DNA from: Pseudomonadota bacterium
Lineage (GTDB): Bacteria > Pseudomonadota > Alphaproteobacteria > Azospirillales > Azospirillaceae
Length of the DNA stretch: 8,099 nt
Reading direction: 5' to 3'
Assembly (NCBI GenBank): GCA_023416195.1
Contig: JAEZID010000019.1
Location: forward strand, 1-8,099
Shown: in pieces, positions 1-5,970 of the stretch
Layout: every line of letters begins with the position of its first letter
Position numbering within the stretch: the stretch's first letter is position 1
Notes under the pieces: model-generated
What the model was told of the DNA's origin: nothing
Database searches by the model: none
Seen by the model: only the letters and a program-made list of their open reading frames with translations
Position numbers and translations under genes: made by a program

Positions 1-699
1 ATGCTGGGGCGCCTGATCGCGCCCCGGCGCGGCAGCGGGGCCCTGCGCCGCCTCGGCTTCACCCGCCAAGGGCCGCGCCCGCGCCATGCCGAAGCCGATC
101 CCCTGGCCCAGGAGGTCTTCAAGGCCCGCTTCCGCCGTCGCGTGCAGGCGCTCCAGCAGGAGGCCCCCGGCACGCCGCTGGAGGGGTGGGCGATGGACGA
201 GCACCGCGTCGGGCGCAAGCCGGTGTTGCGTCGGGTCTGGGCGCCGCGTGGCTGCCGCCCCATCGCGCGCGGCCATCATCGCTTCGAGTGGATGTACGTC
301 TACGGCTTCGTGCGCCCGAGCAGCGGAGCGGTGGTGTGGTTCCGGGCCGACGGCGTCGGGGCCGCGCTGTTCAGCCGGATCCTCGCCGCGTTTGCCCGCG
401 AGGTCGGAGCGGGAGCGGCCAAGCGCGTCCTGCTGGTGCTCGACGGGGCGGGCTGGCACGGCGCCGGCGAGGTGGAGACCCCGGACGGCGTCACCCTGGA
501 CGTCCTGCCCCGCTACTCGCCCGAGTTGCAGCCAGCCGAGCGCCTGTGGCCGCTGACCAACGAAGCGGTCGCCAACACCCACGTCGAGGATCTCGCCGCC
601 GTCGATCAAGCCCTCGCCGAGCGCTGCTGCGCGCTGGCCAACGACCCCGACCGCCTCAAGGCCGCCACCTGCTTCCACTGGTGGCCGCAATTCGCATGA
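1..699 (+). CDS. IS630-family transposase, N-terminus absent from window
   Basis: This is the catalytic part of a DDE transposase that cuts and pastes its own insertion sequence, normally at TA targets. The DDE triad is visible as D66 (in MDEHRVG), D148 (in LVLDGAGWHG) and E180 (in SPELQPAERLW). The 31-residue D-E spacing and the ELQPAERLW block are typical of IS630/DDE_3 proteins. Residues 15-40 (LRRLGF, then PRPRHAEADP) match the linker that follows the helix-turn-helix domains in this family. IS630 transposases are usually about 330-350 residues, and only 232 are seen here. The first 100 or so residues, with the DNA-binding domains, therefore lie upstream of the window, in a separate frame, or are lost. 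The ATG at position 1 may be internal. The gene runs towards rbsK. The family call is secure; whether the element is intact cannot be judged. Confidence 0.88.
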   Translation: MLGRLIAPRRGSGALRRLGFTRQGPRPRHAEADPLAQEVFKARFRRRVQALQQEAPGTPLEGWAMDEHRVGRKPVLRRVWAPRGCRPIARGHHRFEWMYVYGFVRPSSGAVVWFRADGVGAALFSRILAAFAREVGAGAAKRVLLVLDGAGWHGAGEVETPDGVTLDVLPRYSPELQPAERLWPLTNEAVANTHVEDLAAVDQALAERCCALANDPDRLKAATCFHWWPQFA

Positions 700-806
700 C
701 ATCCCATCAATGGAACCCTTCAGGCGCCGGCCGTATCACACGGCAATTCCCCCTTCTGCAACACCACTGGGAACGGCTCCTGGCCCCTCAGAAATGCCTC
801 ACGACC
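700..806. other. Non-coding gap between IS630 transposase and rbsK
   Basis: This spacer lies between two convergent genes. It should hold the right end of the IS630 element, because transposase genes of this family stop close to the terminal inverted repeat. The left end is outside the window, so the repeat cannot be matched. The first TA dinucleotide after the transposase stop, a possible IS630 target duplication, is at 734-735. A 5-bp hairpin lies at 730-744. No ORF with coding character was seen. Confidence 0.5.
730..744. repeat. Small hairpin between convergent genes
   Basis: GCCGT at 730-734 and ACGGC at 740-744 form a perfect 5-bp stem with a 5-base loop. It is placed where a shared terminator for the transposase and the operon would be expected. 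No T-run follows on either strand, so intrinsic termination is doubtful. Confidence 0.25.
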
Positions 807-1769
807 TCACTTGTGATGCACCAACTCCACGGGCAGCTTACTGACCGGAGGCATGTTTGCCTGGAATGTACGAATCTGGGAGGCATGCGGCATACTGTCC
901 TGGGCACCGTGGCCGCAGCACGCCAGGGCTGCAGCTGTAGCGGCCCACGACAAAGCCAAAGGCAGTGGCTCGCCGGCGTCGAGCGCGGCGACCAGCGCAC
1001 CCGTGAAGGTGTCGCCGGCACCGGTCGTGTCGACCACCGAGACCGGCAACGCGCCCACCGACCATAGCCGGTCCCCGTCGCACGCCAGCACTCCCCGGCC
1101 TCCAAGGGTCATGACACAGACGACGCGCAGTGCGTCCGTCAGGCGGCAGCACAGCGTGGCAGCGTCCACCGATGCGGCGCTCTCATCCAGGCCGCACGCG
1201 AGGGCTGCCGCCTCGAGTTCGTTGACCACGAGGATGTCGACGGTTTCGCGCAGCGCCGCGCTCAATGCCGGCGTCGGTATGGGGGCAGGCGCGAGGTTGA
1301 GCACCGTGTGCATGCCGGCAGCCTTCGCCCGCCGCAGCACCGCCCAATTCTCCTCGGCCGGCACCTCCATCTGCGTCACCAAATGTCCGCCGGGGATCAG
1401 CACCGTATCGGGCACATCGGTGGCGCGGACCTCGAGGTTGGCACCGCTGGCGACCGCGATGGCGTTCTCGCCGTGCGGATCGACCGTGATCGTGGCGCAG
1501 CCCGTTGGCGCCTCGGCGGTGCGGAGGTCGCCGCCCGCGATGCCGTTGGCCACGAGGTTGCCCCGCAACGCTTCGCCGAAGCCATCCGGGCCGACGCGGC
1601 CGAACAGCCGCACGGCCCCCCCGGCCCGCGCCGCGGCAACGGCCTGGTTGTTGCCCTTCCCGCCGGGCAGGACCCGGTAGGAGGGGCACAGCACCGTCTC
1701 GCCGGGGCGCGGCAGCGCCGGAACGGCCATGACGAGGTCCATATTGAGGGAGCCGAAGACAACGATCAT
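807..1769 (-). CDS. rbsK: Ribokinase (PfkB family)
   Basis: This is a cytoplasmic sugar kinase, predicted to convert D-ribose and ATP to ribose 5-phosphate. The 320-residue product starts MIVVFGSLNMDLV, with the sugar-binding Asp at 11. It carries the PfkB signature GGKGNNQA at 37-44, QMEVP at 134-138, NELEA at 183-187 and the anion-hole/catalytic-base motif DTTGAGDTF at 247-255, with D253 as the probable base. The GAQDSMP block at 288-294 is the usual C-terminal ribokinase feature. The chosen ATG at 1769 has GAGGAG seven bases upstream and lies 11 bases after rpiB; the open frame extends further upstream only as a shadow of rpiB. Family members are about 300-310 residues, so the last 15 or so residues (to VELVHHK) are a slightly long, unmatched tail. 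It is the last gene of the operon. The kinase family is certain; ribose as substrate is supported by the rpiB neighbour, though related pentoses or nucleosides remain possible. Confidence 0.92.
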   Translation of the reverse strand: MIVVFGSLNMDLVMAVPALPRPGETVLCPSYRVLPGGKGNNQAVAAARAGGAVRLFGRVGPDGFGEALRGNLVANGIAGGDLRTAEAPTGCATITVDPHGENAIAVASGANLEVRATDVPDTVLIPGGHLVTQMEVPAEENWAVLRRAKAAGMHTVLNLAPAPIPTPALSAALRETVDILVVNELEAAALACGLDESAASVDAATLCCRLTDALRVVCVMTLGGRGVLACDGDRLWSVGALPVSVVDTTGAGDTFTGALVAALDAGEPLPLALSWAATAAALACCGHGAQDSMPHASQIRTFQANMPPVSKLPVELVHHK

Positions 1770-1780
1770 GAGGGTACTCC

Positions 1781-2257
1781 TCAGACGCCGGCCGCGCGGG
1801 CTTTGTCCATGTCGTGCAGCTTGGCGACGCGCCGCACATGGTCCTCGGTGGCGTCGAAGCGCGCGGCGATGAACGCGTTGACCAGATCCTCCGCCAACCA
1901 GGGCCCGACGATCTGGGCGCCGATGCACATGACGTTGACGTCGTCGTGCTCGACGCTCTGGTGGGCGGAGTGCACGTCGTGGCACACCGCGGCTCGGATG
2001 CCGGCGACCTTGTTGGCGGCGATGGAGGCGCCGACGCCGGTGCCGCAGACCAGCATGCCGCGGTCGGCACGGCCATCCACCACATGGCGGCAGACGTTGC
2101 CGGTGATGTCCGGGAAATCGACGGGGCGTTCGTCGTAGCTGCCGACGTCGATCACCGTGCAGCCCAGCCTTTCCAGAAGGGCGATCACGCGGCCCTTGAG
2201 GGGAAAGCCGGCGTGGTCGGAGCCGATGACGATGCGCGTGGGTGTGGAGGCTGACAT
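1781..2257 (-). CDS. rpiB: Ribose-5-phosphate isomerase B (RpiB/LacAB family)
   Basis: Predicted to interconvert ribose 5-phosphate and ribulose 5-phosphate, feeding released ribose into the pentose phosphate pathway. At 158 residues it has the normal length for the family. Visible motifs are GSDHAG at 12-17, CGTGVG at 71-76 with C71 as the expected catalytic base, ASIAANKVAGIRAAVC around 77-92, and SAHQSVEHDD at 97-106, where H104 aligns with the ring-opening His of E. coli RpiB. The ATG at 2257 is preceded by a GGAGA ribosome site about nine bases upstream. It follows the regulator gene by 26 bases and precedes rbsK by 11. The same fold is used for galactose-6-phosphate (LacA/LacB) and for tetrulose-phosphate isomerases in erythritol-type loci, so the phosphate-sugar substrate is not proved by homology alone. 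The adjacent ribokinase favours ribose 5-phosphate. Confidence 0.92.
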   Translation of the reverse strand: MSASTPTRIVIGSDHAGFPLKGRVIALLERLGCTVIDVGSYDERPVDFPDITGNVCRHVVDGRADRGMLVCGTGVGASIAANKVAGIRAAVCHDVHSAHQSVEHDDVNVMCIGAQIVGPWLAEDLVNAFIAARFDATEDHVRRVAKLHDMDKARAAGV

Positions 2258-2260
2258 GGG

Positions 2261-2273
2261 GACGGTCTCCGTC
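2261..2273 (-). promoter_or_regulatory. Hairpin overlapping the rpiB ribosome-binding site
   Basis: On the coding strand GACGG and CCGTC pair around a 3-base AGA loop in the gntR-rpiB spacer, and the GGAGA ribosome site of rpiB spans the stem-loop border. It could damp translation of rpiB. A short GC stem of this kind can also arise by chance in DNA of this composition. Confidence 0.25.
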
Positions 2274-2283
2274 GTTGGTGTGG

Positions 2284-3063
2284 CTATGGGCCGGCGGCGG
2301 GCATGGGCGCGCTGCCCAGCACCTGCCGGACGGCCTGTTCCTGGGCCAGCAGGAAGTGGTCGCGCATCTCCGCCTCGGCGCGGTCAGGGTCGCGGGCGAC
2401 GATGGCCTCGACGATCCGCCGGTGCGCCTGGCTCAGCTTGGCGATGTAGTCGGCTTGGCCGATCACCGCGGCGCGGCGCTCGACATGGCTGCGGCGCAGC
2501 AGTGTGCCGATGGCCTCGTGGATGAACACGAGCACCTCGTTGTGGCTGGCGCGCAGGATGGCCTCGTGGAACTTGAAATCCGCTTCGGCGCCGGTCTCCA
2601 GATCGTCCACCGTGTCGAGGACGCGCTGGAGCGCGGTCTGGAGCCGCCGAACGTCCTCGGTCTCGGCGCGCAGGCAGGCCAGCCGGACGGCATGGCACTC
2701 GATGGCGATGCGGGCCTCCAGCACGTGGTCGTAGACCGTCGGCTGCATCGCCAGCACCACCCCGAAGAAATCCTGCAGGATGCGCAAGTCAGGCGAGCGG
2801 ACGAAGGTCCCCTGTCCCGGCCGGATCTCGATGACGCCCAGCAGCGCCATGGCGCGCATCGCCTCGCGCAGGCTGGCGCGGCTGACGCCCAGGCGCTGCG
2901 ACAGCTCGCGTTCGGACAGCAGGCGGTCGGAGGGCTTCAACTCGCCGCTGGCAAGCTGGCGCTTGAAGAACTGGAAGATCTCCTCGAAGACCTGCGCCTC
3001 GCTGGGCGCGACGATCGACGCCTCCGTGGTGATGCGGCCCCTGCGCTCCATGCCCTGCTCCAT
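2284..3063 (-). CDS. GntR-family regulator, FadR subfamily with FCD domain
   Basis: A probable ligand-responsive repressor of this operon. From the ATG at 3063 the product is 259 residues; residue numbers below count from the alternative GTG at 3090 (268 residues). Residues 31-98 form the winged helix-turn-helix, with LLSERELSQRLGVSRASLREAMRA and the wing IRPGQGTFV. Residues 119-255 form the all-helical FCD effector domain. D171 and H175 (ADFKFHE), H223 (QAHRRI) and H245 (RDHF) have the spacing of the metal ligands in FCD proteins that bind carboxylic acids or sugar acids. Start choice is uncertain: GTG 3090 lies 3 bases after dctM but has no clear ribosome site; ATG 3063 has GGGGGA very close; ATG 3051 has GGAG six bases upstream. 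It sits between the transporter and the enzyme genes and is probably cotranscribed, implying autoregulation. Family very sure, ligand unknown. Confidence 0.9.
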   Translation of the reverse strand: MEQGMERRGRITTEASIVAPSEAQVFEEIFQFFKRQLASGELKPSDRLLSERELSQRLGVSRASLREAMRAMALLGVIEIRPGQGTFVRSPDLRILQDFFGVVLAMQPTVYDHVLEARIAIECHAVRLACLRAETEDVRRLQTALQRVLDTVDDLETGAEADFKFHEAILRASHNEVLVFIHEAIGTLLRRSHVERRAAVIGQADYIAKLSQAHRRIVEAIVARDPDRAEAEMRDHFLLAQEQAVRQVLGSAPMPAAGP

Positions 3064-3093
3064 GCTTCCCCCGTCCGTTTGCCCGTGCACCGG

Positions 3094-4377
3094 TCAATAC
3101 CCCACCAACCGCGGCAGCCACAGCACGACGTCGGGCAGCAGGGCCAGGGCCATAGTTCCGCCGACGAGGACCACCAGGAACGGCACCATGGCCCGGGACA
3201 CGTCCTCGACCGTCGTCTTGGCGATGCTCGCGGTCACGAAGAGTACCACCCCGACCGGAGGTGTGCAGGCGCCGAGCGTCAGTGCGACCGACACGATGAC
3301 GCCGAAGAACAGGGGATCGATGGCGGCGGCCGCGGCCATGGGGGCGAGCACCGGCGTCAGAATGATGAGGGCCGAGATGGTGTCGATGAAGCAGCCCACC
3401 ACGATCAGGAACAGCACCACGCCGATCATCAGGAGCTGCTGGCTGGACACCCCGCTCAGGAAGAACTCGGCGGCGCGGGTCGGCACCCGCTCGAAGGCCA
3501 GGATCCAGCTGAACACGGCGGCGACCGTCATGACCAGCATCACCACGCCCGTCACCGCCGCGGTGTTCAGGAAGATGCGCGGCAGGTCGGAGATGCGGAT
3601 CTCGCGGTAGAGGAACATGGCGATCAGCAGGGAGTACAGCGCCCCTACCGCCCCCGCCTCGGTTGGCGTCATGATCCCGCCGAGGATGCCGCCCATGATG
3701 ATGACCGGGGCCATCAGCGCCGGCACCGCCTCGCGCGCCGAGCGTCCGATCTCGCGCAGCGGCGCCGGCTCGTCGAGCGGGAAGCCGCGGCGGTGCGCGA
3801 TCCCCCCGATCACGATGGCCAGCGCGAGGCCGAACAGGATGCCCGGCACGTAGCCGGCCACGAACAGCCCGCCGACCGAGACGCCGGCGATGCTGCCGTA
3901 GACGATCATCGGGATGCTGGGCGGGATGATGGCGCCCAGGCTACTGGAGGAGGATTCGACCGCCGCCGCCATTCCCGGCGGATAGCCGCTGCGGATCATG
4001 CCGGGGATGGTGATCGAGCCGGTGCCGGCCGCGTTGGCGACCGCCGAACCGGAGAAGCTGGCGAAGATGATGCTGGCGAACAGCTCGACGATGCCCATGC
4101 CACCAGGGAAGCGGCCGACCAGGGCGCGGGCGAAGTCCACCAGCCGGCGCGAGATGCCGCCGGCGTTCATCGCCTCGCCGACCAGCACGAAGAACGGGAT
4201 GGCCGTCAGCGCGAAGGAATCCGCCGCCGCGAACATCTGCTGCGGCACCACGTCGAGCGACAGGTGCGGCAGGAAGAGCAGGAGGTAGCACAGCGACGCC
4301 AGGCCGAGCGCAAAGGCGATCTGGACGCGGCCGGCGAGAAACAGGCCCATGAGGCCGACGAGGAGCGCCGCGCTCAT
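3094..4377 (-). CDS. dctM: TRAP transporter large permease subunit DctM
   Basis: This is the ion-coupled large membrane subunit of a tripartite (TRAP) importer in the inner membrane. The 427-residue length is standard. Hydrophobic segments run through the whole protein, consistent with about 12 helices. Family hallmarks are visible: PFFVLVGEAMNAGGI at 61-75, FSGSAVANAAGTGSITIPGM at 108-127, the SLGAIIPPSIPMIVYG block at 146-161, TPTEAGAVGALYSL at 237-250 and the second-half repeat GACTPPVGVVLFV at 369-381. The ATG at 4377 overlaps the dctQ stop by four bases (ATGA), which implies translational coupling. An open frame continues upstream in the same register, but it only shadows dctQ. The specificity of the system is set by DctP rather than this subunit. 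Confidence 0.95.
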   Translation of the reverse strand: MSAALLVGLMGLFLAGRVQIAFALGLASLCYLLLFLPHLSLDVVPQQMFAAADSFALTAIPFFVLVGEAMNAGGISRRLVDFARALVGRFPGGMGIVELFASIIFASFSGSAVANAAGTGSITIPGMIRSGYPPGMAAAVESSSSSLGAIIPPSIPMIVYGSIAGVSVGGLFVAGYVPGILFGLALAIVIGGIAHRRGFPLDEPAPLREIGRSAREAVPALMAPVIIMGGILGGIMTPTEAGAVGALYSLLIAMFLYREIRISDLPRIFLNTAAVTGVVMLVMTVAAVFSWILAFERVPTRAAEFFLSGVSSQQLLMIGVVLFLIVVGCFIDTISALIILTPVLAPMAAAAAIDPLFFGVIVSVALTLGACTPPVGVVLFVTASIAKTTVEDVSRAMVPFLVVLVGGTMALALLPDVVLWLPRLVGY

Positions 4378-4895
4378 GGCCCCACCTCGTGCATCCCGGC
4401 GACCGGCCGGACGGCGCCGTGCGACCGGAAGGGCCACGCCGCGGCGATCTCGTCCAGGGTCTCCATGACCATGAGCACCGCGGCGACGGGCACGCTGAGA
4501 TACGCCCACGCGGCCGAGATGCCGAGGATCGGCGTGACGCGCCCGAACTCGAGCGTCGTCAGGACGAGGCGTCCGCCGGCCCAGGCGATGACCGCCAGGA
4601 ACACCAGCACCGCCAGCCGCGCCGCCAGCATCAGCCGGTCCTGCGAGGCCGGAGCCAGCCGGTCGGCCAGGATGTCGATGGCCATGTGCGCCTTGCGGCG
4701 CAACGCCACGTAGGAGCCGAGGAAGACCACCCACACGAAGAGCAGCCGGCTCACCTCCTCGGCCCAGAGAATCCCGACCTCCAGGACGTAGCGGGCAAAG
4801 ACGTTGGCGGAGACGAGGGCCACCAGGGCCCCCGTCACCCCCCACGTCACCGCTTCAACGGCGCCCGCGAGGGCGCGATAGAGATTGGACACCAT
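4374..4895 (-). CDS. dctQ: TRAP transporter small permease subunit DctQ
   Basis: The small membrane subunit that pairs with DctM. At 173 residues it has the usual size, with four predicted membrane segments near 12-38, 46-65, 89-110 and 125-147. The conserved block from W44 to D74 contains WAEEVSRLLFVWVVFLGSY, then RRKAHMAID; this E-rich entry to helix 2 and the K/R-x-H-x-x-x-D end are the DctQ signature. The ATG at 4895 has a strong GGAGGGAG ribosome site seven bases upstream. The dctP stop lies 30 bases before it, with a GC hairpin in the gap, and the stop codon overlaps the dctM start. The tail after about residue 150 is polar and not conserved. Confidence 0.93.
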   Translation of the reverse strand: MVSNLYRALAGAVEAVTWGVTGALVALVSANVFARYVLEVGILWAEEVSRLLFVWVVFLGSYVALRRKAHMAIDILADRLAPASQDRLMLAARLAVLVFLAVIAWAGGRLVLTTLEFGRVTPILGISAAWAYLSVPVAAVLMVMETLDEIAAAWPFRSHGAVRPVAGMHEVGP

Positions 4896-4910
4896 GCTCG
4901 CACTCCCTCC

Positions 4911-4925
4911 GGCCGCCCGGCGGCC
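4911..4925 (-). repeat. GC hairpin between dctP and dctQ
   Basis: GGCCGCC at 4911-4917 and GGCGGCC at 4919-4925 are perfect 7-base inverted arms around one base; the realistic stem is five to six pairs with a 3-5 base loop. It lies directly after the dctP stop and just before the dctQ ribosome site. Such a stem can protect the 3' end of a binding-protein message and give more DctP than membrane subunits. The structure is seen; the role is inferred. Confidence 0.4.
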
Positions 4926-5927
4926 TTACTTGGCGTTGCGCACCATCTCGTAGAGGTCCTTGGAGAAGCTCTTGCCGATGTACTGCTGGTGGATCGGCAG
5001 CGCCGCCTCACGGAAGGCGGCAAGGTCGGGACGCGTCACCTGCACGCCCTGGGCCTCCATCTTCCTGGTCAGTTCCTCGGCCTGCCGGGCCGCGTGGCGG
5101 CTCTGGTGGTCGACCGCCTCGGTGGCGGCCTCCTGCACCGCCTTCTGCTGCTCGGCCGGGAGCGACGAGAACAGGCGGTCGTTCATCACCAGCACCGTGA
5201 AGGACAGCAGGTGGTTGGTCATCACCATGTGCTTCTGCACCTCGTAGAGGCGCGCGGGGTAGATGTTGATGACCGCGTTCTCCTGACCGTCGATGGTCCC
5301 CTGTTGCAGGGCCGTGTAGACCTCGCCGTAGGGCATGGCGACGGGAATCCCGCCGAAGGCGCTGGTGACGGCGAGGTTCACCGGACTCTGCGGGCTGCGG
5401 AGCTTCAGGCCCTTGAGGTCCTCCGGCCTGGTGATCGGGCGCTTGCTGTTGGTGTAGACGCGGGCGCCGTTGTCGCCCCAGGCCAGCACGCGCAATCCCT
5501 TCTTGCGCAGACCCTCGCCGAAACTCCTGCCGAGATCGCCCTTGAGCAGGGCGAACGCCTGCTCATGGTCGCGGAACAGGTAGGGCTGGCTCAGCAGAGT
5601 GGTCTCGGGGGCGAACTGGGCCAGCGGGTCGTGGCCGATGAACGTCGCCTCGATGGAGCCCATCTGGACGTTCTGGATGACTTCGGTCTCCTGGCCCAGC
5701 TGACCGCCGGGGAAGACCTCGCCCTTGAGCTTGCCGCCGGTTTTCTCGGCCAGCAGCTCGGCGAAACGCTTGGCGCCGACGTCGAAGTGGCTGCCGGCGG
5801 CGCAGCAGTGCGGGATGCGGATGGTCGTCTGCGCCGCGGCCGGCGCGGCAACGGCGCCGGCTGCGACGACGGCGAGAAAGCCGAATGCGGCACCGCGCAG
5901 GCGAAGGCGATTGACGGATGTCGACAT
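4926..5927 (-). CDS. dctP: TRAP transporter solute-binding protein DctP
   Basis: The periplasmic binding protein that captures the substrate and hands it to DctQM. It is 333 residues with a Sec signal: basic VNRLRLRG at 5-12, a hydrophobic run at 13-27 and a probable cleavage near APAAA-Q (32/33). Family features are FAELLAEKTGGKLKGEVFPGGQLG at 55-78, YTNSKRPITRPEDLKGLKLRSP at 158-179 and YGEVYTALQQGTIDGQENA at 200-218. R177 in the KLRSP motif matches the arginine that clamps the ligand carboxylate in most TRAP binding proteins. Unusually, the mature N-terminal strand reads IPHCCAAGSHFD (38-49), with two adjacent cysteines near the ligand cleft. The ATG at 5927 follows a GGAGGGA site. It follows the hydrolase gene by 43 bases. 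An acidic ligand is likely; its identity is unknown, with a ribosyl compound suggested by the neighbours. Confidence 0.94.
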   Translation of the reverse strand: MSTSVNRLRLRGAAFGFLAVVAAGAVAAPAAAQTTIRIPHCCAAGSHFDVGAKRFAELLAEKTGGKLKGEVFPGGQLGQETEVIQNVQMGSIEATFIGHDPLAQFAPETTLLSQPYLFRDHEQAFALLKGDLGRSFGEGLRKKGLRVLAWGDNGARVYTNSKRPITRPEDLKGLKLRSPQSPVNLAVTSAFGGIPVAMPYGEVYTALQQGTIDGQENAVINIYPARLYEVQKHMVMTNHLLSFTVLVMNDRLFSSLPAEQQKAVQEAATEAVDHQSRHAARQAEELTRKMEAQGVQVTRPDLAAFREAALPIHQQYIGKSFSKDLYEMVRNAK

Positions 5928-5933
5928 GATGGT

Positions 5934-5947
5934 TCCCTCCCCAGGGA
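5934..5947 (-). promoter_or_regulatory. Hairpin overlapping the dctP ribosome-binding site
   Basis: On the coding strand TCCCT and AGGGA pair around a GGGG loop, and the second arm is part of the GGAGGGA ribosome site of dctP. The stem is five pairs. It could limit or tune dctP translation, but similar stems are common at this base composition. Confidence 0.25.
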
Positions 5948-5970
5948 TCGATTGTGTTTGCGGACGCGGA

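Noticed and set aside
730..744. Intrinsic terminator for the operon
   Set aside because: The stem is only 5 bp and no T-run follows on either strand, so it is listed as a plain hairpin.
1770..1985. Upstream extension of the ribokinase frame
   Set aside because: It overlaps rpiB in another frame, is Arg/Pro-rich, and the ATG at 1769 has a strong ribosome site and the normal family N-terminus.
2242..4713. An 823-codon open frame on the + strand
   Set aside because: It runs antisense to gntR, dctM and dctQ, which have clear family motifs. Its translation is rich in His, Asp, Gln and Arg without domains. It is the usual antisense shadow of GC-rich genes.
4378..4845. Upstream extension of the dctM frame
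   Set aside because: It shadows dctQ. The ATGA overlap and the normal DctM N-terminus fix the start at 4377.
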